Shown here in pieces: positions 20,818 to 33,448 of a DNA stretch of 64,000 nucleotides. The position numbers were made by a program, and so were the translations under genes. Below the pieces are notes generated by a model that searched no databases, was not told the origin of the DNA, and saw only the letters and a list, made by a program, of their open reading frames with translations. The stretch comes from Ashinkailepas kermadecensis (Eukaryota > Arthropoda > Thecostraca > Neolepadidae). Location: assembly GCA_034440615.1 (NCBI GenBank), contig JAOTOM010005103.1, forward strand, positions 405,001-469,000, read 5' to 3'. The stretch's first letter is position 1, and every line of letters starts with the position of its first letter.

Positions 20818-22242
20818 ACTTAACGCACCCCACCCCAGACCACCGCACAAGAACGGCGTAGCAGTTGGCATCTCTTCACAATGGCGGCGCCCCGGCGTTG
20901 ATTTGGCCGCCAAGTACGTGATTAACTAAATACGAGTCATTAGCGTTCTCGGGACTGCACTAAATCACACCAAGTGCCCCATCTTGTTGCAGACATCAGC
21001 AGGCCGGCGGGCACTGACGGAAGCGGGATGGCGGAAACATCACGATGTGATGCTGCCATGGGATGGAAACTGGCATTGCTTAATGGATTGGCCGTATTTA
21101 CGATGCAGCTGCATCGTTTGCCATTTTACACCAGTAAAACAGTCATGACGAAGATCACGAAGCTTCAGTGGTGTGGGAAAATTCATAATCAGGGGCGCAA
21201 CTTTTAAATGATGGTGTGATGCGCAACGTTTCGCTGGCGAGGAATCGCACGCGGTGTGCTACACAGAGCGCGGACAAAAGAACCTGTAGGAAGGATGATA
21301 AATAGCGTACACCACACATGGAATTCAGTGGTTTATTTGAGGGTGGCACCAGTGGACTTTAGGGTTATGTAGAGGGACGGAGTGGAAATGGTAGGCTATG
21401 AAAGCAGGGATAGGAACGTGAAAGAGATGGCAAACTATGAAGTATGGGGTGGGAAATGGTAGGATTGTTGGCTTTATCTCTCTTGTTGGCAGCCTAAACA
21501 TTATCCCTACGTCATCGAATCGATAGAGTGGATCTGACATGCGCAGCAGAGGGACCAGCGCCCGTCCTTTCTTTTTCACGGATAGCGAGCAGCACCAGCT
21601 TCGCTTCTACCGATGCAAAACTACTTATTCAGAACAACCACGTGCCAAAGCGCAGTAATTTTGAAGATCAACTTTCGGCTTTCAACCACCAAGTTTTGGC
21701 ACCCTTCGCGCGCCGGAAATGCCTGATTTGGCGTCGTGCAAATCGCTAAATGTTTCGTTTGATCTAGAGTAATGTTGTGTTGTTAAGGTGACGGCCGTCC
21801 CCCCCCCTCCCCCTCCTTGCTGCGCGACTCTGGACGGCACGCACCGCCGTCAGCGCTGCGTGCTGTCTTCTCACCTCCCGACAGTTTTCCAAGCCGGTTC
21901 GACATCTCCCAAAGACAGGGGTCCGCGTTGTATATACCTGCACCTCCATCAGCTTCAAGATTAAACAAAGCGGCGCCCCACGTTCGCCGGCCGCCTGCGG
22001 GCCAGCTCGCCTGGCGACCACGCAGCCCCGGGACGTGCCAACTCACCTGTGCGTCCCGCGTGCGAGGCGGGGCGGCGGGGGAGGGGTGGGCGCCAGACGG
22101 GAAGGCTGTGAGAAGGGGCTGGGCGACTGCGCACTGTGCCAGCGGTGACGTCACTGGTTCTCATGATGGATTAAAAATACTCGCAGCTGGCACAATGCAG
22201 GCCGACGCGCCCGGCGTGACTCACGCGCCCAGCGCCCCGGAG
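20818..22242. other. Non-genic stretch
   Basis: No recognisable gene. From about 21780 to 22160 it is GC-rich and contains a CRE palindrome (22146-22153) a few bases before a steep drop in GC, a promoter-like but unproven context. Confidence 0.4.
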
Positions 22243-22281
22243 AGTGGTGCTGGTGCTGGTGCTGGTGCTGGTGCTGGTGCT
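22243..22281. repeat. Hexanucleotide (GGTGCT)n
   Basis: About six uninterrupted copies. Confidence 0.95.
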
Positions 22282-23981
22282 GGGGCAGGGGAGGGGCCGC
22301 GACAAGGTCGACCGGTGCAGCCGGCCATGAACTGAGTCGGCGCCGCGGCGGCTCTGATCGTACCAACACCACCTCACTACCTCCAACCGGACGAACACCA
22401 CCTCACTACCTCCCACAAGAAGCTTTCCAGTCTTCCGAGAATTTCAGGTGGTGCTTTAGCATAGCCTTGTTGGTGCTTTTCCGCACATCCCCATAGGCAG
22501 TACTGATAGATTTCGAAAAGCTGCTCACTGTTCAGCGACTGTTAGATAGTGGTCAAGCACTATCTGTTAACGTCAAACATCCACCCATGCTACCCTCAAC
22601 ACCACATACAACACCACATCAATACCAGAACAAAGTCACCGAACTACACCAATTACAACACCACAGCTACACTTCACCTATGCCATCCACCGATATGACC
22701 ATGCTGATACCACTGAACCACCTCACTAAAATACCTCAACACCACACCAAAACCAACGAATAATGCCGCTACAACACCACACAGACAACACGACACCACA
22801 CAGACAACACGACACCACTACCCGTCATCACCATCACTTCAGACAACACCGGACAGCACTGCTAAAACGCCTCAGCACCACGCCGGCATTAGCTGGCAGC
22901 ATCACGGTCAAAAGTACGCACTCTTATGCTTTTCAGGATCACTTCTCCACTTCATTTGGTGTGTGAGCTGCAAGCCAATACACTTAATTTGACCTTGAAA
23001 CCAAATAACCAACCAACCATTCATAGTGTTTTCTCGGTTAAACATATATCCCCCCACCAGCATAATTACAAGGTTCGTTTTCAATTGTAAGCGGATCCTG
23101 AAGGCAATGCAACAGAACTGCGGGGCCGTGAAGTATGAATGGCCTAGTGAATTGTCCAGTATTTTCTATTGAATGCATTAAAGGCATGGGTGTCTCGCGT
23201 CCCAATCCAGATCGCAATCCAAGATAATAAAACAGAGCGAATAGCTTTTCCCCGTATAGCTTCCCCGTATAGAATAGCTTTGTGCCAGCCTGGATCCATA
23301 CGCTGCTCGCAGTGTGACAAGACCTGCACAAAATCGCCTCGAGCTGCTGCACACGGCGAGCACGTGCCACGTCCGCCGGCGCCCCGCGCACGTAACGCGA
23401 GCGAGGCTCGCGCAAAAATATCAAAGGCATTCGAGAGATCCAGTTGGCCTTCGGAGGCGGGTTAGATTATATCCGGTGAACGCCCACGCTCGTGCGACTG
23501 GTGGACACGTGGCACGTGCACTAGCACGCGCGCAGAGAATGCACACGTGCGTGCCGCCGTGTCATTTCTCATTGCACCACTTGAGCAGACTAACAAGCCC
23601 GAATAGATTCGTATCTACGTTGCTCTTGATATGGTTTGTGGAATCCACTGGTTGCTAAAAGTTCCGACAAAAAGGACACGCGGCGTCATATATTGGTCAC
23701 GAATGTCGCATGGTTAAAATAACATATCGTTGAATCTGCGCCAGCGACGCAAAGCATAAAATGGTCCAACACAATGATTGCACCTCACACAAATCTGACA
23801 ACCTACATTACAAACGGATATCAAACATGTAAAGCTACTAAACAACTGTGCTATCCTGCGGGGAATCCATCTCACATTTCCTTGAATGGGGTCCATTTCC
23901 CTCCTTCATTACCCATCAGGCAAATCCCCCATGAACTGTGTTCTTGATGAGGGAAGAGCCGTTAACATATTCACCACACTT
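22282..23981. other. Non-genic stretch, A/C-rich at 22590-22870
   Basis: 22590-22870 is dominated by ACACCAC/ACAACAC words. The remainder is unique, with no recognisable gene. Confidence 0.45.
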
Positions 23982-24118
23982 ACTGTTTGATTTGCGACGC
24001 GTTGGTCACTATTCAAACGTCGCCAATATCTCACGCCGGTTGGTCAAGGCGGAAAAGAGCGCCAGGTGGGATTCGAACCTTTCACCTTTCGATCGAGACG
24101 GGTGAGCCGACCGCCTGT
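23982..24118 (-). mobile_element. tRNA-derived SINE abutting the LINE
   Basis: Tail TTTGCGACGCGTTGG at 23982, central domain CTCACGCCGGTTGGTC and B box GATTCGAACC are present; the head runs to about 24118. A single open frame passes from this SINE straight into the LINE, which is a chance fusion rather than a gene start. Confidence 0.75.
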
Positions 24119-24119
24119 G

Positions 24120-26313
24120 CAGGTGTCACAGACGGTGGGTTAGCACTGATCTACAGAGGAAAATGGGAAGAAGAATTATTTGATTTAAATGCCTGTGAAA
24201 TGTGGGAAAAGTTCAAATCTTACTTCAGGGAAATTCAGATTAGACATGTCCCCCAAAAGCAAAGGCGCAAAAGAAGGGTAGGAAAGCCAGCATGGCTTAC
24301 ACCAGATTTGATGAAAGCAATTAAGGCTAGGAAAGATGCATTTAGAGTATTTAAGGAAGCTTCAAATATCGTAAATCTAAGGTCGTATCAAAAAGCTAGA
24401 GATGCTGTGAAGCAGAAAACCAGAGCAGCAAAGCGAGCAAAAGAATTGGATTTGGCTAGGAACTGTGATGGGGACAGTAAAAAGTTATTTAGTTTCTACA
24501 AGCTAAGTAAAGTTTCAAGCACAATTGGTCCACTGGAAGTAAATTGGACTATATTGAGTGAGGATGGTGAGATGGTTGAGGAGCTGAGCAAGCAGTTTAA
24601 ATCAGTGCTTGCAGTGGAGGATGTGACTAATCTGCCAACCGTGAACCACAGTTCAGTGACAGGTGATCAGATACACAATGTTGATTTCCTTGATAGTGAA
24701 GCTGTTTTCAATTATATCAGAAAAATAAAGCCAAACAAGGCAGCAGGAACTGATGGAATTTATGCTAGGGTATTGCAGGAAGCTGAAAAGGAACTGGCAA
24801 TTCCACTTAGTATAATATTTTGTAGATCAGTTTCACAAAATGAAATTCCAACAGATTGGAAAAGGGCAAATGTAGTTCCTATTTTCAAGAAAGGAGAAAG
24901 AGGGAAAGTTGAAAACCATAGGCCAGTAAGTCTCACATCCCTAGTCTGCAAGGTACTCGAATCAATTATCAAGGATAGAATAGTTAGTTTTCTGGAAGGA
25001 AACAGATTGATTCAAGATACTCAACATGGGTTTAGAAAAGGGCGATCGTGTCTCACAAATCTCTTGGACTTCTTGAATTTTGCTACAGAACAATTTGATC
25101 AGGGAAATCAGGTTGATGTAGCATATCTTGACTTTAGTAAGGCCTTTGACAAGGTATCCCATAAACGGTTAATGATGCAGCTGCAGGTCCATGGCAGTGC
25201 GGGTAGAATCCTAAAATGGATAAAGTTGTGGCTTTCAGATAGACAGCAGAGGGTGATGCTAAATGGTACAAAGTCATCATGGCAAAATGTTCTTAGTGGA
25301 GTCCCCCAGGGGTCAGTACTGGGGCCACTATTGTTCATTATATATGTGAATAGCATTGAATGTGGCCTAAGCAGTAAGGTTTTGAAATTTGCGGATGAGT
25401 TGAAGATCTTTAGGGCAATAACAGGGCACAATGAGCAGGTTTTGCTGCAGAACGACTTAGACGAGCTTGTGAAGTGGTCCGAAAAATGGCAAATGAAGTT
25501 TATTTTGATAAGTGCAAAGTCATGCATGTAGGTAGGTAGCATATGAAGGCTCCATACTTGATGGGTGGCCAAGTACTATCTGTGACTCAGCAGGAGAAGC
25601 ACTTAGGTGTTATTTTGAACACAAAATTGGGGGCATCAGAACAGACCAAAGAAGCCAGGAGGAAGGCACTAAGAATGCTTGGGGCAATACAGAGGAATGT
25701 GTCATACAAAAGTGAGGAGGTCATCAGGAAGCTTTACTGTGCATATGTCAGGCCACATTTGGAATACTGTGTCCAAGCTTGTCCGCTAGTTAGGATAAAG
25801 ATTGTTGGCTTTTAGAGAGAGTACAAAAGAGGGCAACAAAAATGGTTAATGGTATAGGCAACATGACATATGAGGAAATATTGAAGAAATTTAATGTTTT
25901 CACTTAGATATAGAGATCTCATCGAGGTTTTTAAATTTGTTTATGGTCAGGAACAGGGATATCTCAGGGAAATGTATGAATTTAACAGAAATGATGCAAT
26001 TAGAGATCATCAATTCAAAATTAAAGTTCATCACAGCAGGACAAGGTTAAGACAGTCCTTCTTCACCAACAGGGTAGTAGAACACTGGAACCAGCTGCCA
26101 GGAACCATTGTCAGTAGCAACACACTGAAGATCTTTAAAAGCGGCATAGACAATCATTATAAGAATAGGGGGCTTGTTTTTCGGTATTCCAGGGAGGGTT
26201 GAACGATATATTTGGTGGGCAAGTGGTTCAGTGTCCAAAGTGCAACCAGGAATGGCCCTTGTCGCTCATAGTTGCACTGATCTTTTATGTCTTTATGTCT
26301 TTATGTCTTTAAG
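24120..26313 (+). mobile_element. 5'-truncated CR1/jockey-type LINE
   Basis: Non-LTR retrotransposon remnant holding most of the reverse-transcriptase protein and its C-terminal region, with no endonuclease domain upstream. It ends in repeated ATGTCTTT words at about 26283-26313, a simple 3' tail. It is clearly AT-richer than the surrounding arrays. The clade assignment rests on the motif style (SGVPQGSVLGPLLF and HRPVSLTSLVCKVLESII) and is approximate. Confidence 0.9.
24160..26202 (+). pseudogene. Broken LINE reverse transcriptase (ORF2 fragment)
   Basis: Reverse transcriptase of a non-LTR element, which would prime cDNA synthesis on nicked genomic DNA. In order: a basic region with GKPAWLTPDLMKAI near 24280; KPNKAAGTDGIYARVL near 24730; PTDWKRANVVPIFKKGE near 24850; NHRPVSLTSLVCKVLES near 24920; QHGFRKGRSCLTNLLDF near 25022; catalytic motif A YLDFSKAFDKV near 25126; motif B SGVPQGSVLGPLLF near 25297; motif C FADELKIF near 25390. 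Motif C normally reads F/YADD, so the second catalytic Asp is Glu here. The frame shifts near 25500, 25805 and 25898, and there is an in-frame stop at 25537-25539. The C-terminal stretch (RKLYCAYVRPHLEYC and FKSGIDNHYKNR) is still recognisable. The apparent start at 23987 lies in a SINE. The enzyme is dead. Confidence 0.9.
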
Positions 26314-27914
26314 GCGATAGCATGGAATACTGGCACAGTACCAAAGTTCACGCCTGCGTCAGCGTGGAAAAGAATAGTATGGGAATGCAACACAGGAAAA
26401 CCACTGGGGTGGGATAAAACATACAAATTGCCACGAAAATAACGGCACATATTGCTGATGTGGGCTGTACATGCTATCTTTGAAAGTTTCTCGCTGACAT
26501 GCCATGTTCAAAGCAAACTCTTTTTTTAAATCCCATTCATTGCATTACAAATTGTTCCCCCATCCGTGCCCCTTGCAGTGCGGCAGAATTATCCACCCGT
26601 CCCGACGCGACGGAGCCCATTTCATGCCCAACGACCTTTGTTCGAGGCCAGATAGAGCTTCATGAAAGGGCACGCCGCTCTTCAAATTTCGACACACGGT
26701 GTGGTTTTAGACGGCAAGCGCAGCGCCCCAGAAGCATATGGCAAACCGCTGCATACGGCAATTTGAACAGTCTTTGACCGCTTTCCTGCAGGGGTGTGGT
26801 TTCACAAAATGCGTTGGCGGTGGAGGAGGGCGGAGGAAGGACGCAAATTTAGAACATTAGTGATTTTTGTGTGCTATTATCTAATTATTTGCCCTCACAA
26901 TGAAGTTTCATCATATTTTGTCCTGTAAGGTGCCGCACCGATTTCTTTTCGGCGGGTTAAGAAGAATAATGCACATCTGCATTAAAAACCAAGGCAAGTG
27001 CAACACCGAGAAATACCAATTCGCGTTTCCAATTTACCACTATTGCCAGTTGAAGGGCAGACCACAACATTGTTTTGGGGGATGGGAGTACAAGTTTTCT
27101 AGTGGGAAAATCACAGTCCCATCGACTAGACACTGCTCTCCGTTCCTAGGTTCTTGTGAGGATGCTTGAGAGACAAGGGTCAGCAGCGCTGACGACGATA
27201 GACTTGTAAAAATGCATTGCTTGGTGCTGGTCAGCTGGTGCGTGGTGCTGGTGATCCATGGCGTCCCGGTTCGAACCTCTCTAGATACAGGGAACTCCAT
27301 CTACGCTTACCAAGTGTGCGTCCAGTCACCCACAGCAGACACCGCAACAACTCACCTGAAACGCACAGAAGCACGCAGTTAGAAGATCGCACATCTGGAG
27401 AAAGTTAGCAAACTTCTATTTTCAGCAACAACTGTCATACGAATTGCCACCCTCATTCCCCCGGACATCGCGAATTGGTTTGCTCGTAACATATGCGGCA
27501 TGCAAAATGCAATGCAACGGAACGCAATGGAAAAAACTTATTTTAGTTCACGTCTTGTTCACACAGATACAAACCCCACGCCAAGAAGATGCCCTGATTT
27601 GTTGAGCTGCCATTGTTCGGTGAAACAGACCGCACGAAAGGACATCGGGGTATCGCGTCAAGCTTTCCGGCATCCTCCAAGTAGCCACCACGGGTTGCTA
27701 TCGTGTGCGGGAGGGTGGGGGGATGGAATCCCAATGCATTTAGTATTTCACATTTCGTCAGTCGCTTCGCACGGAAACAACGGACAAAAAAACGCCATAG
27801 TTGCCAATCCTCAACCGCCTTCACGTGGCGGGCCCACGGAGAGAATCTGCAGAGAGTCTGCAGGATGAGAAGACGGACGCACGGCTGGACGGACGCACGG
27901 CCAGTGAGCAATGA
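26314..27914. other. Non-genic stretch
   Basis: No repeat or recognisable gene. Short open frames at 26499-27169 lack recognisable domains. Confidence 0.4.
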
Positions 27915-28795
27915 CACAGCAATGACACATATTCGTGGGGAAACGGCACAGACCGGTAGAACAATGACAAATATCCATGGGAAAATAGCACAGGCCGGTG
28001 GAGCAATGGCACGGACCGCTGTAGCAGAGGAACCGATCGGTGGGATAGCGGTACAGACCGATTGGACAGCGGTGCAGACCGATGGGACCGCGGTACAGAC
28101 CGGTGGGACAGTGGCACAGGTCGGTTGGTCAGTGGCACAGACCGGTGTGATAGTGGCACAGACCGGTGTGATAGTGGCACAGACCGATGGGATAGTGGCA
28201 CAGACCGATGGGATACTGACACAGACTGGTGGGATAGTGGCACAGACCGGTGGGATAGTGATGCAGACAGGTGGGATGGTGGCACAGACCGATGGGACGG
28301 TAGCACAGGTCTGTGGACAGCTGTACAGACCGATGGGACAGCTGTACAGACCGATGGGACAGCTGTACAGACCGATGGGATAGTAACACAGACCGATGGG
28401 ATAGTGGCACAGACCGATGGGATAGTGGCACAGACTGGTGGGATAGTGGCACAGACCGGTGTGATAGTGGCACAGACCGATGGGATAGTGGCACAGACCG
28501 ATGGGATACTGACACAGACTGGTGGGATAGTGGCACAGACCGGTGGGATAGTGGCACATACCGGTGGGACAATGACACGGGCCGGTGGGACAGTGGCACA
28601 GACCAGTTGGACAGCGGCACAGACCAGTGGGATAATGGTACAGACCCGTGGGACAGTAGTACAGACCGGTGGGACAGCGGTACATACCAGTGGGATAATG
28701 GTACAGACCAGTGGAACAGTAGCACAGACCGGTGAGACAGTGGTACAGACCAGTGGGACAGTAGTACAGACCGGTGGGACAGCAGCACAGGCTGT
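27915..28795. repeat. 21-bp minisatellite (CAGACCGATGGGATAGTGGCA)
   Basis: About 42 copies at a 21-bp step, with variants such as GGTGTGATAGT and GGGACAGC. Since 21 is a multiple of 3, several frames stay open with heptapeptide repeats on both strands (for example the plus-strand frame reading VAQTDGI). No flanking gene structure or frame preference supports coding. Confidence 0.95.
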
Positions 28796-28959
28796 AGCAC
28801 CAGCAGGAGCCATCGCCACGCGCGGTGTTGGCGGACTGGCGCGCCGGCGGGTAAATATTTACTCCCCCGCGGCGCCGCTGTTTGGGCCCCATTCAACGCC
28901 GGCATCGACGACGGCGTAAACCGGCACCGTGTCGATGCCGACGAGACCGCGTGCCGTCC

Positions 28960-29983
28960 ACACGAGCCAGGTGTGTCGGCCTGCCGTCCACACGGGCCAG
29001 GTGTGTCGGCCTGCCGTCCACACGGGCCAGGTGTGTCGGCCTGCCGTCCACACTGACCAGGTGTGTCGGCCTGCCGTCCACACGGGCCAGGTGTCGGCCT
29101 GCCGTCCACACGGGCCAGGTGTGTCGGCCTGCCGTCCACACGGGCCAGGTGTGTCGGCCTGCCGTCCACACGGGCCAGGTGTGTCGGCCTGCCGTCCACA
29201 CGGGCCAGGTGTGTCGGCCTGCCGTCCACACGGGCCAGGTGTGTCGGCCTGCCGTCCACACGGCCAGGTGTGTCGGCCTGCCGTCCACACGGGCCAGGTG
29301 TGTCGGCCTGCCGTCCACACGGGCCAGGTGTGTCGGCCTGCCGTCCACACGGGCCAGGTGTGTCGGCCTGCCGTCCACACGGGCCAGGTGTGTCGGCCTG
29401 CCGTCCACACGGGCCAGGTGTGTCGGCCTGCCGTCCACACGGGCCAGGTGTGTCGGCCTGCCGTCCACACGGGCCAGGTGTGTCGGCCTGCCGTCCACAC
29501 GGGCCAGGTGTGTCGGCCTGCCGTCCACACGGCCAGGTGTGTCGGCCTGCCGTCCACACTGGCCAGGTGTCGGCCTGCCGTCCACACGGGCCAGGTGTCG
29601 GCCTGCCGTCCACACGGGCCAGGTGTGTCGGCCTGCCGTCCACACGGGCCAGGTGTGTCGGCCTGCCGTCCACACGGGCCAGGTGTGTCGGCCTGCCGTC
29701 CACACGGGCCAGGTGTGTCGGCCTGCCGTCCACACGGGCCAGGTGTGTCGGCCTGCCGTCCACACGGGCCAGGTGTGTCGGCCTGCCGTCCACCCACACG
29801 GGCCAGGTGTGTCGGCCTGCCGTCCACACGGGCCAGGTGTGTCGGCCTGCCGTCCACACGGGCCAGGTGTGTCGGCCTGCCGTCCACACGGACCAGGTGT
29901 GTCGTCCTGTCGTCCACACGGGCCAGGTGTGTCGGCCTGTCGTCCACACGGACCAGGTGTGTCGGTCTGTCGTCCACAGGTGG
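28960..29983. repeat. 30-bp minisatellite
   Basis: About 34 copies of CACGGGCCAGGTGTGTCGGC followed by CTGCCGTCCA. A few units lack 1 or 2 bases and one has 4 extra, which shifts the frame. Open frames nonetheless run through because no frame contains a stop, which argues against coding. Each unit carries CAGGTG and AGGTGTG, E-box- and T-box-like words. Confidence 0.95.
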
Positions 29984-30518
29984 AGGCGGACGCGGATGCG
30001 GGTGTCGGAGCCCTGCACGGAACCGCTGGAGGACAACGTCCCTACCAGCTCCGGGAACATTAACGCAGGGCTTGTAAATTGGGTGAAGTGGGTGGTTCGC
30101 ACGCGCCTAAAGTTCCTCTCACCCTGTTCGCTAAACAGCAAACAGTCTTTAAGTGAATGTGGAGGTACCCAGCGAACGGGATTAGGTCCATGTCCGGTCT
30201 CCAGCAATCCGGTGAAGCTCAGCGCTAAATGTGTGTGTGTGTGTTTTTTTAATACAACACATGAATAGAGAAATAATTCGAGAGAACTTCTTGGGCCTAA
30301 AGCGCTTCACCACCGTCTAATTTCTGCAGTCCGAATCAAATAGTGCACGGTTAGTTGTCTGGGGCTGCTTGGTCTGTGGATCCGCCGCCCATAATGCCGA
30401 TGCAGTGCCCAACACAATGTGGAATGCATTGAGACCCAATATAGTCCAGACTTACATGGGACTTAACATGGGAACATACGGGCTTTCTACGACAGGTGCT
30501 CTGGAGCCTCAGGTGGGA
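29984..30518. other. Non-genic stretch
   Basis: No repeat beyond a short GT run near 30230-30242. No recognisable gene. Confidence 0.4.
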
Positions 30519-30973
30519 CGACAACTCCCGGCACAGGACGTTCATACAACCTCTGAGGAGGAGGAACGGCAGGAAGCCATGACGTAGAACATTGTAGGTG
30601 GAAGGCAACTCCCGGCACAGGACGTTCATACGACCTCTGAGGAGGAGGAACGGCAGGAAGCCATGACGTAGAACATTGTAGGTGGAAGGCAACTCCCGGC
30701 ACAGGACGTTCATACAACCTCTGAGGAGGAGGAACGGCAGGAAGCCATGACGTAGAACATTGTAGGTGGAAGGCAACTCCCGGCACAGGACGTTCATACA
30801 ACCCCTGAGGAGGAGGAACGGCAGGAAGCCATGACGTAGAACATTGTAGGTGGAAGGCAACTCCCGGCACAGGACGTTCATACAACCTCTGAGGAGGAGG
30901 AACGGCAGGAAGCCATGACGTAGAACATTGTAGGTGGAAGGCAACTCCCGGCACAGGACGTTCATACAACCTT
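30519..30973. repeat. 84-bp tandem repeat, more than five copies
   Basis: CAACTCCCGGCACAGGACGT begins units at 30522, 30606, 30690, 30774, 30858 and 30942. Copies differ at only two or three bases, so the array is very young or homogenised. Since 84 is 28 codons, two minus-strand frames stay open across it, including one of 213 codons at 30351-30992. No homology is recognised. Confidence 0.95.
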
Positions 30974-31095
30974 GGTTTGTCTTAGAGTACAACTAAGGCA
31001 CCTTGACCTCATTCATCGAGTATTGAAGTGGGCAATATTAGTTAAAGAGACTTCAATGAATACATACATTGCATTGTCATGACGGAACAACATGA

Positions 31096-31258
31096 TGGTT
31101 GGTTATTGGTTTTTACGACACGTCGACCGTTGAGTCATATAGCGTCGCCAATCTCTCACGCCGATTGGTCGCGGGCGAAGAGTAGCGACAGGTGAGATTC
31201 GAACCCACAATCTTTCGATTGCGAGACGAGCATCTTACCCCTAGACCACTCGTCCCCC
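31096..31258 (-). mobile_element. Val-type SINE with perfect 14-bp TSD
   Basis: ACGGAACAACATGA at 31082-31095 and 31259-31272. The minus strand starts with the GGGGG run before ACGAGTGGTCTAGG, has a CTCGCAA loop and B box GGTTCGAATCTC, and ends ACCAATAACCAACC. Confidence 0.95.
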
Positions 31259-31458
31259 ACGGAACAACATGAAACAAGTTCAATGTGAGCCAATCTTATT
31301 CGCTTAATTATTGTTAGCTTATTTGTACACAGGTTATTACGTTTCTTTAACTAGTATTTCCTATTCCATACTCGAGGAATTCGGACAATGTTCCTCACTT
31401 TCACTTTAATGGCTGTCCTCGCTTCAGCACTCCAATAAATCAGTCATTGGTTCATTTG

Positions 31459-31622
31459 CTACACATTCAACTGCTGGGGCGTCTAGTGTCGCCAACCTCC
31501 CGCGCCGATTGGTCGCGAGTGGACTCGAAAACCCGGCCGGTTGTGGGATTTGAACCGTCGGCACCCGGCGCCAGATCATGGCGAGGAGCAGAAAGTTCCG
31601 GCCGGTTGTGGGATTTGAACCA
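31459..31622 (-). mobile_element. Lys-type SINE fragment with internal duplication
   Basis: The tail (CATTCAACTGCTGGGGC) and central domain (CGCGCCGATTGGTCGCG) are clear. CCGGCCGGTTGTGGGATTTG is present at 31533 and again at 31598, so about 65 bp of the head region is duplicated. The tRNA head is incomplete. Confidence 0.7.
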
Positions 31623-32833
31623 TCTCACGGCGAAACGACGAGCGCACCAACATAGCATAGCAAATGTAGCGACATAGCAAAGGTACTCTGCACCAACATA
31701 GCATCCACGCAGCATAACAGAAGGAACCCAGCAGCATCCACAAAACAGAATCCGAGGAAGCAGCATCCACAAAACAGAATCCGAGGAAGCAGCATCCACG
31801 GAGCAGAAACCCCCACTGCCTGCCGCAGTGGGATACATTTTCCGCAGCCAGACAAACCGATCCTTCTCTCTAGGAGAAAGTGAAGAAATTCGTGTGCCGT
31901 TGGCAGTTGCCGTGTTCATGCAAAGTAGCCATTCTAATGCAGATTGACGGAGAGTCGGTGCTGCGAAGCATGCAAAACGACGTACACCGTGGAAACGCTG
32001 GTGTAGCCGCTGGTGTGGCCGCTGGTGTCGCCGCCACATAAATTAGCGCTGCAGCTGCATCTCCAGCAACACCAACTTTCACCCCCATGCTCCTGGATCC
32101 TGAATGGCATGTCTCAGAGTCACCGGACACCCCCCACAGGTGGACACCCTGCCGCCCCCACCGACTGCTCGTCCAGCCGAAGGAGGCGCCGACTGCACGC
32201 AGCCGGCCCTTCACCTCCGCTCCAAACGCGACGATAAAGTGACTGGAATGCGACCCGAAAACCGGTTTGGCGGCGTTCGGAATCGGTTTAGCCGCCTCAG
32301 ATGGGCTTACCAGCCGGGGGCGCCTCCCAGTCCGTGCGCGTCGTTCATAGCGCTTCTCAGAGCAAGCTGCACAGCGGATAGCACAGCATCAAAGCTGTGC
32401 ACAGCAGTGTCATAAATGATGATTAATGTGGTGGTGGGGGAGGAGGGCATCGCGACTGTACGACCATTCGGAGCCAATCACGTGGGTGGATAATTGCATA
32501 TTTTCAGGCATGTTTCCGCGACCCGAACGCTTTAGCACACAGGCGTGAGAATGTGAGAGGTCAGGGGTCGTTGACCGCCCACTCTTCATGATCTGAACCA
32601 TTACCTCTGCCGACCGACATGCCGATCACCCCTCCACCTTCACCAGCGTGCGGGACTGTGCTAAGGCACACTTAAAATTGATACTGGAGCAGATGAGCGT
32701 GCACCCCAAATTGTCCCAGGCCTATCCGACTACAACATGTACAAATATACCTACCCGATGTTCTTTTTCACTATTAGGCAATTACAGTGTCAGGAAGACA
32801 CCAGTACGAACAGAGCATTTCGAACTATTTATT
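31623..32833. other. Mostly non-genic, two small repeats
   Basis: A 29-bp unit (AGCAGCATCCACAAAACAG and AATCCGAGGA) starts at 31730, 31759 and 31788. A 12-bp unit (GCTGGTGTGGCC) repeats three times at about 31996-32034. No recognisable gene. Confidence 0.6.
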
Positions 32834-32848
32834 TACATTAAACTACTG

Positions 32849-33015
32849 GTTGGTTGGTTGGTTATTGGTTTTACGACACGTCGACCGTTGAATCATATAG
32901 CGTCGCCAATCTCTCACGCCGATTGGTCGCGGGCGAAGAGTAGCGGCAGGTGAGACTCGAACCCACAACCTTTCGATTGTGAGACGAGCATCTTACCCCT
33001 AGACCACTCATCCCC
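32849..33015 (-). mobile_element. Val-type SINE with perfect 15-bp TSD
   Basis: TACATTAAACTACTG flanks the element at 32834-32848 and 33016-33030. The tail has three TTGG units at its end (CCAA on the element strand). The head has a CTCACAA loop and intact box motifs. Confidence 0.95.
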
Positions 33016-33069
33016 TACATTAAACTACTGATAACAGTACACGGACACAGTACGCCTTGGACTGTACGC

Positions 33070-33199
33070 CAGCACCATCAGCGCAGCACCATCAGCGCAG
33101 CACCATCAGCGCAGCACACACAGCGCAGCACCATCAGTGCAGCACCATCAGCGCAGCACCATCAGCGCAGCACACACAGCGCAGCACCATCAGCGCAGC
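33070..33199. repeat. 14-bp minisatellite (AGCACCATCAGCGC)
   Basis: About nine copies, with an AGCACACACAGCGC variant every few units. Confidence 0.95.
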
Positions 33200-33448
33200 G
33201 AGGGAGGCCAACATCCAGTGGTAAGCAAAGGAGGAGCACGGCAGGAAACGGAACTCACAGTCGGATACTTCAACCTGATCAATAGCACCGCACATGCTTC
33301 ACACGGATAATGGCGACAAATGATTAGCTACACACGCCTTGCCTCCACGAGAGGCAGGGTGGGCGGCGTGTGATGAAGATAACCGATGCACCCTAAAGAC
33401 CAAATAACTAACTGACGAAAGGCAGGCGTTTGTTTGCGTATTCCTACG

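Noticed and set aside
27543..30207. 449- and 692-codon minus-strand frames over the 21- and 30-bp arrays
   Set aside because: The second runs across indels that switch the peptide between frames, which a selected coding sequence would not tolerate; no homology is seen.
30351..30992. 213-codon frame with 28-residue repeats (minus strand)
   Set aside because: Two minus-strand frames are equally open across the 84-bp array; copies are too alike to test selection and no homology is recognised.
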